This document shows, one piece after another, positions 11,830 to 23,998 of a stretch of DNA of 64,000 nt. Within the stretch, counting starts at the first letter, position 1. Every line of letters begins with the position of its first letter. Below the pieces are notes generated by a model. That model was not told the DNA's origin, searched no databases, and worked only from the letters and a program-made list of their open reading frames with translations. The stretch comes from Limnanthes douglasii subsp. nivea (Eukaryota; Streptophyta; Magnoliopsida; Brassicales; Limnanthaceae): assembly GCA_036936605.1 (NCBI GenBank), contig JAUPFV010000002.1, positions 126,588,376 to 126,652,375 on the forward strand, read 5' to 3'. The position numbers and the translations under genes were made by a program.

Positions 11830-12500
11830 GAACACCATCAAGAGTGGATAACTGAGTGCGAACAACCATAGGAGTATGACAAGGCTTAGACATCGAGAAC
11901 CCTTGAGCAACTAGTAAGTTTTTTATGTATTTTTGTTGTGTTAAATACATACCTGAAGTGTCACGATGAACTTCTATTCCCAGGAATAGATGGAGTGGCC
12001 CCGTGTCATTGAGGGCAAACGTTGTATTGAGGTTGTAAATGTGTTAAGAATGTTGCATTGTTTCCTATAACCAAAATGTCATCAACATAAACCAGGCTTA
12101 TAAGTATAACTGTCTTAGATACTAGGTAGAAAAGAGAATAATCTGCCTTGGAATCCCTGAACCCCCAATTGAGAAGTGTGTCCTTTAGTTTAGAATACCA
12201 GGCTTGAGGAGCCTGCTTTAGGCCATAGATAGCCCTGTGGATTTTACATACGTGTGAAGGGTTACTGAAGTCCTCAAACCCCTATGGTTGTGTCATATAT
12301 ATAGTCATTTGTAAAACCCTATTAAGGAAGACATTAGTGATGTCAAGCTGCATGACTACCCAATATTTATAGACAATAATAGGTAGTATCACTCTGACTA
12401 TATAAGCTTTAATGACCAAACTAAAAGTCTCATAGGAATCAACACCAAGGGTCTGGTAAAACCCTTTGGCCACCAACCTGACGTTGTAATGCTAGACAGA
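11830..12500 (-). pseudogene. copia element C1 reverse transcriptase domain (partial)
   Basis: The minus strand shows KARMVAKGFYQTLGVDSYETF, then WVVMQLDITNVFLN, IYGLKQAPQAWYSKL and YVDDILVIG (the catalytic YxDD box at about 12065-12095), then GMYLTQQKYIKNLL. This is the RVT_2 domain typical of Ty1/copia. One stop and small frame changes are present. The domain ends abruptly next to the terminal repeat fragment at 11719-11815, so no RNase H follows. Ty1/copia order (gag, protease, integrase, RT) holds across 15547 to 11830. Confidence 0.85.
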
Positions 12501-13159
12501 ACCATCCATAGCATATCTAACTTTGTGTACTCATTTGCAACCTGTAACAGTAAAAGAAAAGAACACTGGTACCAAAGACCATGTTTTTTTAGCCATCAAA
12601 CCCTTCTATTCTAGTCATAGCCTCTTCCCACATAAGATTTCCCACAAACTCAAAAAACTTAGTAGGCTAAAACACAACTTTGTCAGTAGTAATAAGAGAT
12701 CCAATCTAACGAATTTTAGGCTTCCATATTCCACTTTTGTTTCTGGTTTTCATGGCATTGTATTGTTTTGTGTTTTGAGATTTAGGGGAGGTTGTTCTGG
12801 GCTATGAAAAGGTAGGTTAATGGATAGTATAAGTGTTGATAATTGATGAACATATGTAGGAACAGTGTGTTAATTGTAATAACGGATAGTGTCTGTATGT
12901 TTTGTTATTGGAATAGTGTTTGTTTGTGGTGATTGATAGGATTATTAATTAGATAACATAGGACTGTTAGGATGATGTTGAGAGACTTGAGTACGGTTGT
13001 GTTTCTGTGAGGGGGCAGGACAGATTAATTTGTGGTGTTCAATTGGAGCATCAGAGTTGGACTCCACAAAAGACACGCTTTCATTTGTCACGGATCCTAT
13101 AGGTAGGTTAGGTAACCAAAGATTGAGAGGTAGAATACAAGGCTATTCACCTTGTTTTG

Positions 13160-14150
13160 TGTTTAAAAAACTAGTGTGAAAGGAAACTCACTCTCATTAA
13201 ACATAAAATTCCTATGACATATAACCTGCCAATAGAGCTGAGACACTTGTAGCCTTTGTAATGTTGACAATACCCAAGAAATACACACTTTAGTGAATGA
13301 AACTGATACTTGTATGTTTGATAGGGTCTTAAGCAAGGATAACAAGAGCACCCAAAGGTTTTCAGAACTAGATAATTAGGTACTTTATGAAAGAGTATTT
13401 CAAAAGGGGACTTATTGTGTGAAATAGTTGTGGAGAGTCTATTGATTAGATAAATACGTGTTTCAAAGACCTTAACCCAAAATTGCAGGGAAGATTAGCT
13501 TGAGCCAAAAGGGTGAGTCCAGTTTCAACCAAATATCTGTGTTTTCTCACAGCCATACCATTCTAGGCTGACGTATGAGCGCAAGACCTTCTCAATATAG
13601 ATCCACTTTCCTTAGCTAAAGAAGTTAGTGGCCTGCACTCACCCCCCTAATCACTCTGAGCTGTATTTATTTGACCTCTCAAATTGTTTCTCAATTAGAA
13701 CTTTAAAGGTTTTAAACACTTTCAAAAATTGACCCTTATCTCTGATATGATACATCTAGTTATATATAGAAAAATAATCAGGAAACAAAACATAGTATTT
13801 AGACCCCCTCCCCTAATAGATTGAATAGATGCAGGACCCTAAACATCTTTATGAATTAGGCCAAGAACATTACTTTCATGTGAATCAGACATAAAATACG
13901 GAAGACTATGAGACTTTCCTAGCTGGCAAGCCTCACAAAAACCGATGTCATTTCTAAAAAAAATGTACCTTACATGACCTACGAACAATAGCTAAAACAT
14001 TTTCCAGATGGATGGCCAATCTTCCAGTGTCATCCATCTTTGAAAGAATCACATAAATTGCAAGCTAAAACAGTTGGAGAACTCAAACTAGAACTAGAAA
14101 AATTGACTTGTGGACTGCGTATGGGTGGAATGGTGAATTGTGACTTATGA
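13160..14150 (-). pseudogene. copia element C1 integrase region
   Basis: Integrase inserts the cDNA into the chromosome. Recognisable C-terminal-half phrases on the minus strand are NRL-T, NKSPFEILFHK, LKTFGC-CYPCL and KCVFLGY-Q-YKGYKCLSS with a degraded FNESEFPF. They match copia integrases in order. The N-terminal zinc and catalytic core parts near 13600-14150 are weaker. Stops are frequent; it is inactive. Confidence 0.65.
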
Positions 14151-14275
14151 AAGGTATCCATCTTGTAGAGTACATCTTTAGACCTCTCTCTGAGAAATAT
14201 AGTCTGTGTTTCATTGTCCTTCACAAGGCAAAACCATTTATGAAACTCATCAAAAACATTATTGTAATTTTTAAG

Positions 14276-14660
14276 TTAAAAAATAAATATGAGATTTTTA
14301 TTGTTTATATGTACATACAATATAGGTTTGAGGAAAATATATTGTTTAGTTAAAGAACTTAAGGTGGTTTGACCTATATGAGAGATTGGAAGTCTTTCAC
14401 CACTACCAACTAGAATGTGTTTGTTACCTACATACTCGGGTTTTAGAGTCATTTTATTGTTTCCTATTGCATGGTAACTAACACCACTTTCAGCATACCA
14501 AACTCCTTTTCTAGCTGTATCTTGAGTAGCAAGTAGTGCACTCTGTTCTCCTTCAGATATGGGCTGCTCTGAGGGTGTATAACCCATCACTGAGAGATCA
14601 TCCTTGTAATAACATACTATAGTAGAGTGACCATACTTGCTGCAGATCTGGCAGGTTGGT
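14276..14660 (-). pseudogene. copia element C1 gag zinc knuckle and protease region
   Basis: A CCHC knuckle (CQICSKYGHSTIVCYY) is read at about 14603-14650 on the minus strand. It is followed by a 104-codon frame with WYAESGVSYHAIGN, the site where copia aspartic proteases carry WYaDSGAshH; here the catalytic Asp is Glu. The frame then continues through KHILVGSGERLPISHIGQT, the usual stretch before the integrase. Confidence 0.75.
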
Positions 14661-14879
14661 TTACTCTAAGAAAACCTTCCACATCTAGATCTGTAGAAGT
14701 TGTTTCTTCCCCTAGGATTTTAGTTTGAAGTATAGTTAGATCTACCTCTGTAGTTTCTGTTGAAGCCCATGTATTGACCAAAAAATACTCTTTGATTAAC
14801 ATTGGTATAATGTTGTTTGGACTCATTTCTGTGTGTGAAATTAAAACTAGATAGATTGATATTGGCTACTAAGTTTTGT

Positions 14880-15547
14880 AAGCCAGCGAGTTGCTTAAGC
14901 CTGCTAACAAAGGTGAGTAAGTTGGTTTGAAAGTCAAGCCAATTAAGCCATTCCCTTTCTTCCAGACTTACTACAATAGGTGTATACTATGAATCATAAC
15001 CTGCAAGTATTTGAGTTATCAAATCATCCGTAGGAGTTAGACATCCAGCTAGTATAAGATTATCAAATATAAATTTCATTTTGATAAGGTATTCTATCAT
15101 TGAAGAACACACTTTGTGAGTTCTTTGAAACTCAGCCTTGTAGTATGTAATTCTGGCTCTTGTCTGTGAGCTAGACAGTTAGCCAGACAGTTTGCCAACA
15201 TCTTCCCAAAGACCTTTAGAAGGCTCTTCCTCCATCAGCTGAGATGCTCTCTCAAGGTTCATAGTGGAGTACAACCATCCAAGTAGTAGATGGTCCTTAG
15301 CTACCCAATCTTCATATTTTGAGTTATCATAAACATTTCCCTTAGTATTAGTAATGAACCTATGAGAACATGTCTTCTCCCCTATGATGAAACCTCCCAG
15401 TTTGTTATCTTTAATCATAGGTAACACCATTGTTTTCCTTAGAAGATACTTACTTCTGACAAGCCTAATGCTGTTACCATTATTGATTAAATGAAGGTGC
15501 AGGTTCTTTGAAGCAATAGAAAAGTTGTTTGGAAGGAGAGATCCCAT
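14880..15547 (-). pseudogene. copia element C1 gag region
   Basis: A 122-codon frame (15179-15547) shows copia gag features: NNGNSIRLVRSKYLLR, LGGFIIGEK, NSKYEDWVAKDHLLLGWLYSTMN and a tail QLMEEEPSKGLWEDV. Plant copia gag usually has a W at the S-xxWrxq and LLGWL positions, seen here in part. The frame continues with interruptions towards 14900. Gag forms the particle. The start ATG at 15545-15547 is about 60 bp inside the primer-binding site. Confidence 0.75.
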
Positions 15548-15604
15548 TGAGTCTGAGCTGAAGGATGGTGAGTCATTGGAATTTGCAATTGAAGGCTTAG
15601 AGAA

Positions 15605-15616
15605 GCTCTCATACCA
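15605..15616 (-). promoter_or_regulatory. primer-binding site of copia element C1
   Basis: On the minus strand the sequence TGGTATGAGAGC differs at one base from TGGTATCAGAGC, the initiator-Met-tRNA-type site of plant copia elements. It marks the inner end of the 5-prime LTR. Confidence 0.7.
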
Positions 15617-15617
15617 A

Positions 15618-15850
15618 GTTAAATTTAAGAGAATAGTGATATTTTATTCAATTGTATTTCTTAAATTTATTTACTACCCTTTGTATGTTATTATATACAC
15701 TAACAAAACTATATAACTAACTATTCTCATATGATTTGTTACAAAGTTCTATCCATTAATATATGTTTGTTTGGCTATAAGGATAAAAATGGCTAGATGT
15801 AGAGAGAACACAAATAGATCCTTGGGCTTTAGGTAGAAGTCTAGTAACGT
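15618..15850 (-). repeat. 5-prime LTR of copia element C1
   Basis: It lies next to the primer-binding site, and its outer 85 bp or so match 11719-11815. The remaining part is AT-rich. I could not define exact TG...CA ends or a target duplication. Confidence 0.55.
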
Positions 15851-16369
15851 TTTGGACCAAGGCTTTAGGTATTGATCCATTATTTTGTTTAAATGCAAGC
15901 TAGCTTTGCGTTTTGAATTAACTCTAAGTGAGGAGCTTAAATCAGTGTCTTTCTCGACTAGCTCATCACTCTCACAATTACCGCCTTCCATAGTAGCTTC
16001 TTTCAAAACTATACATCTGACAAATTTTATTTTATCTACAAGTATTATAAATTTATCTTTCTTTAGTTAATTAATCTATTTATATTGTTAGATTATTACA
16101 TTTAATATTTATTTTAATTGAGATTCTACTATCTCAGTATAAGATAAAAAATAAGTTTATATTGTTAATAATATTGATAGATATTCTATAACTCAAAGTA
16201 GATGCCTTGAATTCCTTGGAAGTATGGTAAATAATCCATCATAGGAATTCAAAAGTATGAATTGTTTTATTTAAAGATATTAAATAAACAACACCTTTAA
16301 AGATATTTAAAAACAAAATCTAATTTCCATATATTATAAAGGTTTCGTACTATTATATTCTGACTGGAT

Positions 16370-17820
16370 GATGGACCGATGTAGATTGTCCATGGAATTG
16401 ATCAGTTGCTAGGCTTCACTTCCGATCCTAAACTCTTATCTTTTATGGATGTATTTTCTCGGTATAATTACATATAACTGGATTTGATAGACCAATACAA
16501 CACCATATTTGTAACTAATAAGGGGCTACATTACTATAAAATGATGTTGTTTCGGTTGAAAAATGCGAATGCTGCTTATCAATGACTTGTCAACAAGGCT
16601 CACGCTAGCCAGATCGGTAGAAACATGGAACTCTATATTGATGATATTCTGGTAAAAATCATAGGAGATAGAGATCATTTCTCCGATCTAATGAAAATAT
16701 TTTGCAACTTGAAGGCCATAAAATTTAAATTTAATAAAAAATAGTGAACTTTGGGGTGTAATCCAGACATTTCTGGGGCTATACATAGAGTGAAAAGGGT
16801 ATTCAAACCTGCCCATTATATTTGAATTCTCTAACTGCCATAGATCATGCAAGATCCATCAACTAGGTATAAATCTTAACTATGAGGTTTGCTACTTTAA
16901 ACAAATTTATATCAAGATCTTCTGACAAATGTGCACTTTTCCGATTCTTGAGGAAGATGAATTGTTTCAATTGGACACCAAAGTGAGACGAGCCTTTTGT
17001 CAAGAGCAAGGCATATTTATCATCTTTGGAAATTCTGACCAAGCCAACTGTTGAAGATAAGTTATTTGTTTACATCACAGTGTTGTTTAAACATTATCTA
17101 TGTCCGGTTTATTACGTAAGTAAAATTATTTTAGATGTTAAAACAAGGTACCTAGAATTATAAAAACTAACCTTGGCTCTAAGGGTGGCAGCACAAAAAA
17201 TGAGGCCATATTTTTCAACCTATTCTATTATGGTTCAGACCTCATTTCTACTAAAAATATGTTACAAAATCCGGATGTATCGGGTTAAATGACTAAATGG
17301 TAAGCGGAGCTAGGAGACTAAGACATCGATTTATAGCCTCAAACGGCAATCGAGGCACCGAGCTTGGAATATTTTATAGTCGAGTTTCATTCCGAAAGAC
17401 CAGAGCTGGAGCCCAATATTGATGTGTCTCGGGATGAGTGGGTAATTCGAAATGATAGGTTCAAGCATTTTGGGTTGTGGCACGAGGGTTAGTTGGTAGA
17501 TCTAGGTGGAGAAACAATGTATCAAGCATTACACTTTGTCTTCAAGGCATCTAAGCATGAGGCAGAGTATTAAGCACCCTTGGTCGGGTTACGACTTGGG
17601 CACATATTTTAGTACCAAGAAAGTTGGTTTGATAATTAATTCACCGTTCACAACCATAAATCAGGTCAGGATAAAGCGCACAAATATAATTTTGGTAAAG
17701 TAACCAAATGCTTGAAGAAATTAATAAATTTCTTTCAATGCGTTAAGTATGAACAAGTTCATCGGGTAAACAATTCTATTGATCACTAGAGATTAATAAC
17801 TTTCTTTCAATGCGTTACGT
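16370..17820 (+). pseudogene. Ty3/gypsy (Tat-lineage) pol remnant: RT, RNase H, second RNase H
   Basis: In order on the plus strand: FMDVFSRYNYI, then VTNKGLHYYKMM-FRLKNANAAYQ and NMELYIDDILVK (the YxDD box) at about 16445-16660; an RNase H block with SDKCALF and PVYYVSKIILDVKTRYLEL at 16910-17160; and KMRPYFSTYSIMVQTSFLL near 17200-17260. At 17505-17600 GGETMYQALHFVFKASKHEAEY followed by LVGLRL matches the additional (archaeal-like) RNase H found in Tat-lineage gypsy elements. A stop follows the EAEY. Many stops elsewhere; inactive. It is a separate, older copy from the Tat element at 37-56 kb and in the opposite orientation. Confidence 0.8.
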
Positions 17821-17852
17821 TTTTTACGCTTCCTTCTGGGAGATTATTGAAT

Positions 17853-18121
17853 CGCCGATAGATTCAGATATCAATTAAGGTACAAGTGTGGGAACGTTTT
17901 CCTTTGACATACCACCTATATTTCTTCTACATGCATTTTGTTTACTTTTTTAGACTTAGGTTTATGGATCTCCGTAGGTGATCATGCCAATTGTTTATCT
18001 GTTCAGATCTGAATCCAAGTATCATTTATCTTCCTCTGCTTCGGCCACTATGATAAACTTTATATCCAATACTCTTTGTTCTTCGGTTGTGCCTGAATTT
18101 TATTTTAAATGTTCCCCAGGT
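17853..18121. repeat. direct repeat of about 265 bp, left copy (partner 18912-19172)
   Basis: Both copies share CCGATAGATT, CCTTGACATACCACCTATAT-type text, TTTCTTCTACAT, CGATCATGCCAATTGTTTA and a CAATCCTCTTTGTT-like end, in the same order. They enclose a minus-strand gag fragment. The left copy looks like the gag-pol junction of that fragment. Confidence 0.85.
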
Positions 18122-18905
18122 TCTTACCTTTGTTTCTTTTTACCTTATTTTTAACAAAATCAATGAGTTTTCCTTTATCAACTAAGCATAACAATCTCTA
18201 GTGAAATGACAAATATCACTGTGGAACTTACAATATTTATTTATCTCAATGTGCTCCGTTACTCCATATAACTTTCCATGTCGATTGTACTTAGTGTTAT
18301 ATTTGGTATTTTCATAGATTGTCACCAATGTTTATGTCAAGTTTGTTAATGGTTCTCTCGTGGGGTATTAACTTCTCTTTTTTACTGCTAGAACAGTATC
18401 CACTTTTGGATTTTCTATTGTACCCCCGAGCCTGAGTGATACATGGTATGGCCAAAATTAAAGCATTGTTATTCCTCTGTGTGTCATTCTTTGTGTTAAT
18501 CTGACCCACTGTGTCCGCCTTGCTGGTCAAAGGGCATGTGACAGCGGTTCCAATATTCCCCATTTTCATTACTCAAGAAACTTCATCTACTTTAATTTAT
18601 CACCCTACCTTATCTAGTAGATCTGTGAAGTTCAAATCATTTTTCTTCATTATTACATTAAAGATGTAACCTTCTTAAACTCTTTCCCTAAATGCAGCTA
18701 AGACTATTAGATCATGTCAATCTTTCAGTGAGATTTTGTGTTCATGAAACATTTTATGTACTCTCTTAGACTTTCGTCATATCTTTGTTTGTTATGGATT
18801 ATATAATCTTCATCTCCATTTATCTCCTTGAAACATACAAAATGGTTCTTGAATATTATCTAAAACATCTTTAGTTTTTTATGCTACATTTTGGAAGAGT
18901 ATTTC
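18120..18905 (-). pseudogene. Ty3/gypsy gag fragment
   Basis: On the minus strand the order is FC-F-GDKW near 18830, KMFHEHKISLKD-HDLIVLAAFRE near 18690-18750, FNVIMKKNDLNFTDLLDKV near 18610-18660, an 85-codon frame at 18312-18569, and then KFHSDICHFTRDCYAYLVDKGKLIDFV near 18150-18230. The last phrase matches the H-x-C zinc-knuckle and ELIRRGxLxxFV ending of plant gypsy gag. It is opposite in strand to the Tat pol remnant just left of it, so the two are different insertions or an inversion separates them. Confidence 0.65.
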
Positions 18906-18911
18906 ACTACC

Positions 18912-19172
18912 GATAGATTTGGATATGAATTCAAGTATAAGTGTGGCAACGTTTTTCCTTGACATACCACCTATATTTCTTCTACATACTTTTTATACTT
19001 TTTTAACTTAGGTTTATTAATCTCGAAAGGCGATCATGCCAATTGTTTACCTATTCAAATATGAATACACATATCATTTATCTTCCTCTATTTCAGCCAC
19101 TAATAGCATTTTTATCCAATCCTCTTTGTTTTTCAGTTGTGGCCGAATTTTATTTTACATTTTCTCTAGAAC
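18912..19172. repeat. direct repeat of about 265 bp, right copy (partner 17853-18121)
   Basis: Same content as the left copy with roughly one change per ten bases by eye. Its position on the far side of the gag fragment means it is either a solo duplication or the edge of a second gypsy copy. Confidence 0.8.
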
Positions 19173-20259
19173 CTTGCCTCGATTTTTTCTGTTTTTTTTA
19201 AAAAAAACCACACCAATAAACATTTTAAAGAATTGCAGGTTACCATTTAGACTCTCAATAAACCAAACATTAAAAAAATTATATTTTAAAAATAGGATGT
19301 AAACATTTAAAAGAATTGCAGGTTACCACTTAGATTAATCAAGATAGTTTACTTACCGCATTTCTCTCATATTTTTCACTATTTTAAACACACATGTATA
19401 TTATCTTATACATAATTAGGGAGGAAGTAGAGCATTATGTATATTGTAATAATTATTAAGAAACACACAACATACCTACATGCGTGCATCCACTTTAAAA
19501 ACCATAACAACGTCTATTAAAGTCAATCTATTCATCCATATATCTACATATATATCTATTTAGAAATTTACTTTTATTCTTCGAATAATGACTCACATAT
19601 CATAAATTGTTAAAATCCCTCCCCGTTTTAAACCATTTTTGGTGCCAATATATGCTTTAATATAAACATACTAAACTATACATTGTTTAGATAAGAAATA
19701 TACAAAATTGTTTTTTTAATTTTCAATAAATTTTATTGTCAAATTCTTAACACATTTTTTTCTTTTTTTCTTCCGTGATCAACAAACATAAACCATCTCT
19801 ATCTTCCGTGATAAACAAGCATAAACAGTCTATAAGATTAAATGATTTTTAAGATTATGTTTATTGCTAATGGGATTAGATATCTATTATTATATATCTA
19901 TAACGAAGTATAGATGAAGATATTATAATTTAAATGTAAGGCCACCAATAGCTATAAAGCTCGTATCCTAATTAAAAAAATCGGTCTTATTTGATATTGT
20001 TTACGAGGAAAATTTCTATTCTCAATACAATATTTTTTCAATCTTATCTCATTCCATTGATCTTTTTTTCTTTTTTTCCGACCGAAATTAAAACGGTAAA
20101 TTCTACTATTATTGTCCCTTTAAATTTGAATCATTGTTATTTTTTGCTTTTAATCATGTAAGTTTTTTTTGGAAGAAAAAAAAAGGTTTTGAATGGGGAA
20201 TATTTTTACTGTGTGAACATTTTTACAACGATCACCGTATTATAAAGTAGGCTTAAAAT
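19173..20259. other. AT-rich stretch with a short spaced duplication
   Basis: No gene seen. AAAGAATTGCAGGTTACCA occurs at about 19228 and 19310, about 82 bp apart. Runs of T and A are common. Confidence 0.5.
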
Positions 20260-20645
20260 CACCATTAGTTCTTCATGTTTCACGTTTGTATCAAACTAGT
20301 CTATGTATTCACTTTTACCTCCTATTGATCCCTTATGTTTGAGAAATTTGCATTATTAGTCCACTCGCAGATATGAGTATTGAGAAGCTAACTTGTGGTA
20401 GCCTAAACATTAATATTTTGTCTCACGAGTGAGGTTTTAGAATTAGGGATTTAGGAAGAAGATTACGCGTTTCTCGAATTAGGATTTTAGATTTTCAAAA
20501 GACCAATAGTGAGACAAAATATTGATGTTTGGGCTGCCACATGTCAACTTTTTTAAGCAACTAAGAACTTTTATTACTTAATTGAAACAAATACAAAAGT
20601 TTAGGACCAATTTAGAGAGAATACAAAAATTAAGGACTAAAGGGC
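20260..20645. repeat. inverted-repeat (MITE-like) element
   Basis: The arm GCCTAAACATTAATATTTTG (20401-20420) is inverted at about 20508-20533 as GTGAGACAAAATATTGATGT followed by TTGGGC. Arms continue outward for roughly 100 bp more with lower similarity, ending near TTAGTTCTTCATG on the left and TTAAGGACTAAAG on the right. The loop is about 90 bp. Non-autonomous DNA transposon structure is the likely explanation. A related arm lies at 24487-24600 on the far side of the LINE. Confidence 0.7.
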
Positions 20646-20829
20646 AAGAACTATGGCGCCTTCATCTTCTCCAAATTCAAATCGAGCCAGACTTCTTCTT
20701 CATCACACCGTCTCAGATAAAAAAACCAAGTCCAAGATTTTCAAGAAGCGCAATACTGGGTAACTCATTCGGAGGATTAGAGAATTGAATACTCTTCTTC
20801 GATTTTAACACAGTTTTTGCAATTCAATC

Positions 20830-21300
20830 GGAGCACTGATTTTGAACCCGAGAGATGTGCTTTATCAACATTTTGGGTGGATCAATGATCTGCAGATGCC
20901 GAGAGATGATTTCAGGTACCATGCTTCATTCCTATTAGCAATGAGATTGATCAAAATCAGATTATCTTATTCGACATCAACATCAGTCCAGTTCTTTTTC
21001 TTGCAGGTTATTAGTCCTTCAGTAAGGGCACTCAGCTCAGCAAATAGGGGATTTAGTTTGCCCAAGAGTTTTTCCAGAGCCAAGCAGAATGTCACCATCA
21101 GAATTTCTTATCAGAACTCCAGTGCTTGCTTCTCCATGACTGTTACACGAGCCATCGACATTGAGCTTCATTCTTCCTGGGTTCGGATCAATCCATCTAA
21201 GGTATTTTGGGATTTGTCTGTTGTTTATAATTGAACTACAACCAAGAGAAACACCAGCATTATAAGCATTATTCCATAGCATATTAGAGATATCCATGCT
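20830..21300 (-). pseudogene. LINE ORF2 C-terminal RNase H domain
   Basis: The frame starts YLRWIDPNPGRMKLNVDGSC, then GVLIRNSDGDILLGSG, which matches the RVT_3 RNase H N-terminus (W-x-P-x-x-G-x-x-K-L-N-V-D-G-S). After a stop near 21037 the downstream residues continue in shifted frames: an AEC alignment to the catalytic AE, ESDxLI-like residues near 20950, MVPEIISRHLQIIDPP and HISRVQNQCSD, the last matching HixRexNxxAD. The RNase H is complete in outline but frameshifted. Confidence 0.75.
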
Positions 21301-21429
21301 TCTGATAATGAAGATTATTCTGTCAATAGCCTTTTTGGTAGTATCAGGAGTACCAGAGAACTTAGACCAGTTTCTGTTTCTTCAAATGACCCAGCATATG
21401 ACTTGAGGTATGATATGAGTGATATGGCA

Positions 21430-22401
21430 TTTTATTTTTGAAAACTAAAACCAGGAGTGAAGAATATGGGGAAGAACCATATGCATACCAATCTTAACTT
21501 TAAACAGGTTGCTGAAATAGTTCTAAAGCTGCCAAGCAAAGCAACAGCTGACAAATAGATGATTTTTCTCTTCGCAACTGTTGCAGAATTGGCACTTTGA
21601 ATCCATTTGAGTGTTCCTCTTCATGATAATATTATCAAAAGGAATATATCCTTTAAGAAGTTTCCAACACAGAAAAGAGAACTTTTTATGGATAGAAGAG
21701 CTCCAAATCTTGTAGAATAGATCAGACTTAGTGTAGGTTTGTCTAAGGCTTTCCCAAATATTCTTAGTGTCAAAATCCTAGTTTTTTGAAAGAGTCCAAA
21801 TGATTTTGTGAGTCTTTTGAGAATCAATCTTATACTTTGTTATATGTCTAACTCTTTCATCAGAAATAAATTTTTGATGACCATTTAAATTCCGCTTGTT
21901 GCTTTTCCAAAAGGATTTAACACTTGCATTAAGATACCAATTTTGGGAGTTAGGATCACTTATCAGAGGGGGTTTATCATGCCAGTCCTCTAGCCAAAAT
22001 TCCATGTGCCCTTATCCAAGATTCCATTTGATGTTCTTCTCAGCTGCCCTTTTGATAAGAGAAAGCCTTTTCCAAACAGTCGAGTCAGTTGTTTTGCAAA
22101 TGGCCCTTATGACATGAGTGTTAGAGCAGTAGATCTTATGAATCAAAGAAGACCAAAGGCTACTACTTTTCTTGAAAAGAAACCATAATTTGTAAGAAAA
22201 TTTTAATTGAATGTCTTTTAGGCATTTTGTGTTTAAACCAGCCTCAGAAAAAGGCTTGCAAAGTTGGTTCCAAGTAGACCAGTGGATAGCTTTAACCTGA
22301 TAGTTTGATCTCCATAAGAATTTTTTAAAGTATGATTCTATTCTCTTAATGATATTATTAGGGAGCAAAGTGTTATGCATCGAATAATAGATTATAGGCA
22401 T
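21430..22401 (-). pseudogene. LINE ORF2 connection and zinc-finger (zf-RVT) segment
   Basis: Phrases such as FSEAGLNTKCLKDIQLKFSY, FWLEDWHDKPPL and, near 21560-21620, CQFCNSCEEKNHLFVSCCFAW fit the region between RT and RNase H in plant LINEs, including a C-x2-C...H-x4-C knuckle. The frame changes several times. Confidence 0.7.
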
Positions 22402-22454
22402 TAGGACATTAGTTATTAATGTTAATCTGCCCCCAAAGAAAAATTATTTAAGTC

Positions 22455-23908
22455 TCATTCCCCTATTTTGTCTTGCAACTTATCTAGAAGAGTAGAAAAA
22501 TACTTCCCTCTGTTATTTCTAGCAATCGTGATGCCCAAGTAATCGAATGGCAGAGAATCAGTGTTGAAGCCAGTATTTATCTTGATGTTATTTGTGCTTG
22601 CATGATTTTCTTTTCTGGATATGATCAATATAGTTTTTTCTTTGTTAACAGCCTGACCAGAGACAAACTGGTATTTATCAAGGAGGTTGCACAGCATGGT
22701 AATAGAGCTAGGCTTGCAGTTTGTGAAGATCGGAACATCGTCTGCAAAGGCAAGACAAGGCACCATGAAGTTTGACCTAGCAACATAGTGAAGACATTTA
22801 TTCTTGTTGAAGAGATTGTAGATCCCTCTAAGTAAGACTTCATCTGCTAAAATGAACAGGCTAGGAGACAAAGGGTCTCCTTGCCTAAGCCCATGCATCT
22901 GCTTAAAATAACCATTGACGGAACCATTTATAAGCACTGAGATGTGTACATTTGTAATCATGTTTTTTATTAAAGATATGCAATTTTCATAAAACCCAAA
23001 ACATGATAAGACTTTTAAGATAAAGGCTTGAGAAAACTTATCAAAAGCCTTTGTCATGTCAAGCTGAATGATGGCATTGCCTGTTTTAGGCTTTCTGTCT
23101 AAGTCATGAATCATTTCCTTTGTGATTAAGATATTTGCATGGATGAGTCTCCCTTTAACAAAGGCACCCCGCATCTTGGACACTATGTTAGGCATAATAT
23201 TAGCTAAACGAGAGTTTATTAAGTTTGAAAAAATTCTATTGAACATAGTACACAAACTTATCGGTCTGTAGTTGTTCCAAGCAGTTGGGTTTGGGCTTTT
23301 AAGGATCAGGCAAATGCATGTAGCAAAGACTCCATCAGGGATGTTGTTTCCTGAAAGATAAGCATTAAATGCATTACAGAGATCATTGCAAATGATAGAC
23401 CAACAAACTTTAAAGAAAAATATATTGAAACCATCTAGCCCAGCAACACTATCATTTTTTATCTTAGCTATAACACTCAAACTTCATCTTTATTGGTTTG
23501 CCTGGTAATGGAAGCACTGTCATCATCCTTAACAAGGCTAGGGATATTATAGAAGATTTCATCCTGCATTAGAAGAGCTTCTTCATTTCTATTAGTGAAT
23601 GACTTAGAAGATAAAATGTTTTTAAAGAAGGATTCAGCGGAATTGGCAAGATCAATATGATTAGCAATCCATACTCCATTAACTTTAATCCCTTTGATGT
23701 TGTTTCTTATTTTCTTCTTATTCACATAGGTATGATAAAGCTTAGTATTCCCATCTCCATCTCTAAGCCAAACATTATAGCTTTTCTGATGCCAGAAACC
23801 TTCCTCATTTCTGAGAGCTTTGATATACATGCTATTAGCTTTAGAGAGGGCAGCTCTAGAATCATTGCTATTATTTTCAAAGTGAGAGATCTCTATATTC
23901 TTGACCAC
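22455..23908 (-). pseudogene. LINE ORF2 reverse transcriptase domain
   Basis: The 341-codon frame (22455-23480) contains KIKNDSVAGLDGFNIFFFK, ICLILKSPNPTAWNNYRPISL, IIQLDMTKAFDK, LRQGDPLSPSLFIL and CLAFADDVPIFTN, so all RT blocks including the FADD catalytic pair are present. It overlaps by a few bases a 143-codon frame (23477-23908) that carries the upstream linker (KLYHTYVNKKKIRNNIKGI); a single frameshift at about 23478 separates them. In a plant LINE both parts belong to one protein of over 1000 residues. Confidence 0.88.
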
Positions 23909-23998
23909 CTCAGCAGTGTCTTTAACTTTATTGAAGATGTTACCAAAAGTATTGGTGTTCCACTTCTTTAGGCAGCTCTTAAGCCTCCTTAACTTGAA

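Noticed and set aside
20842..21234. 130-codon plus-strand frame
   Set aside because: It is antisense to the LINE RNase H domain, which has recognisable catalytic motifs on the minus strand.
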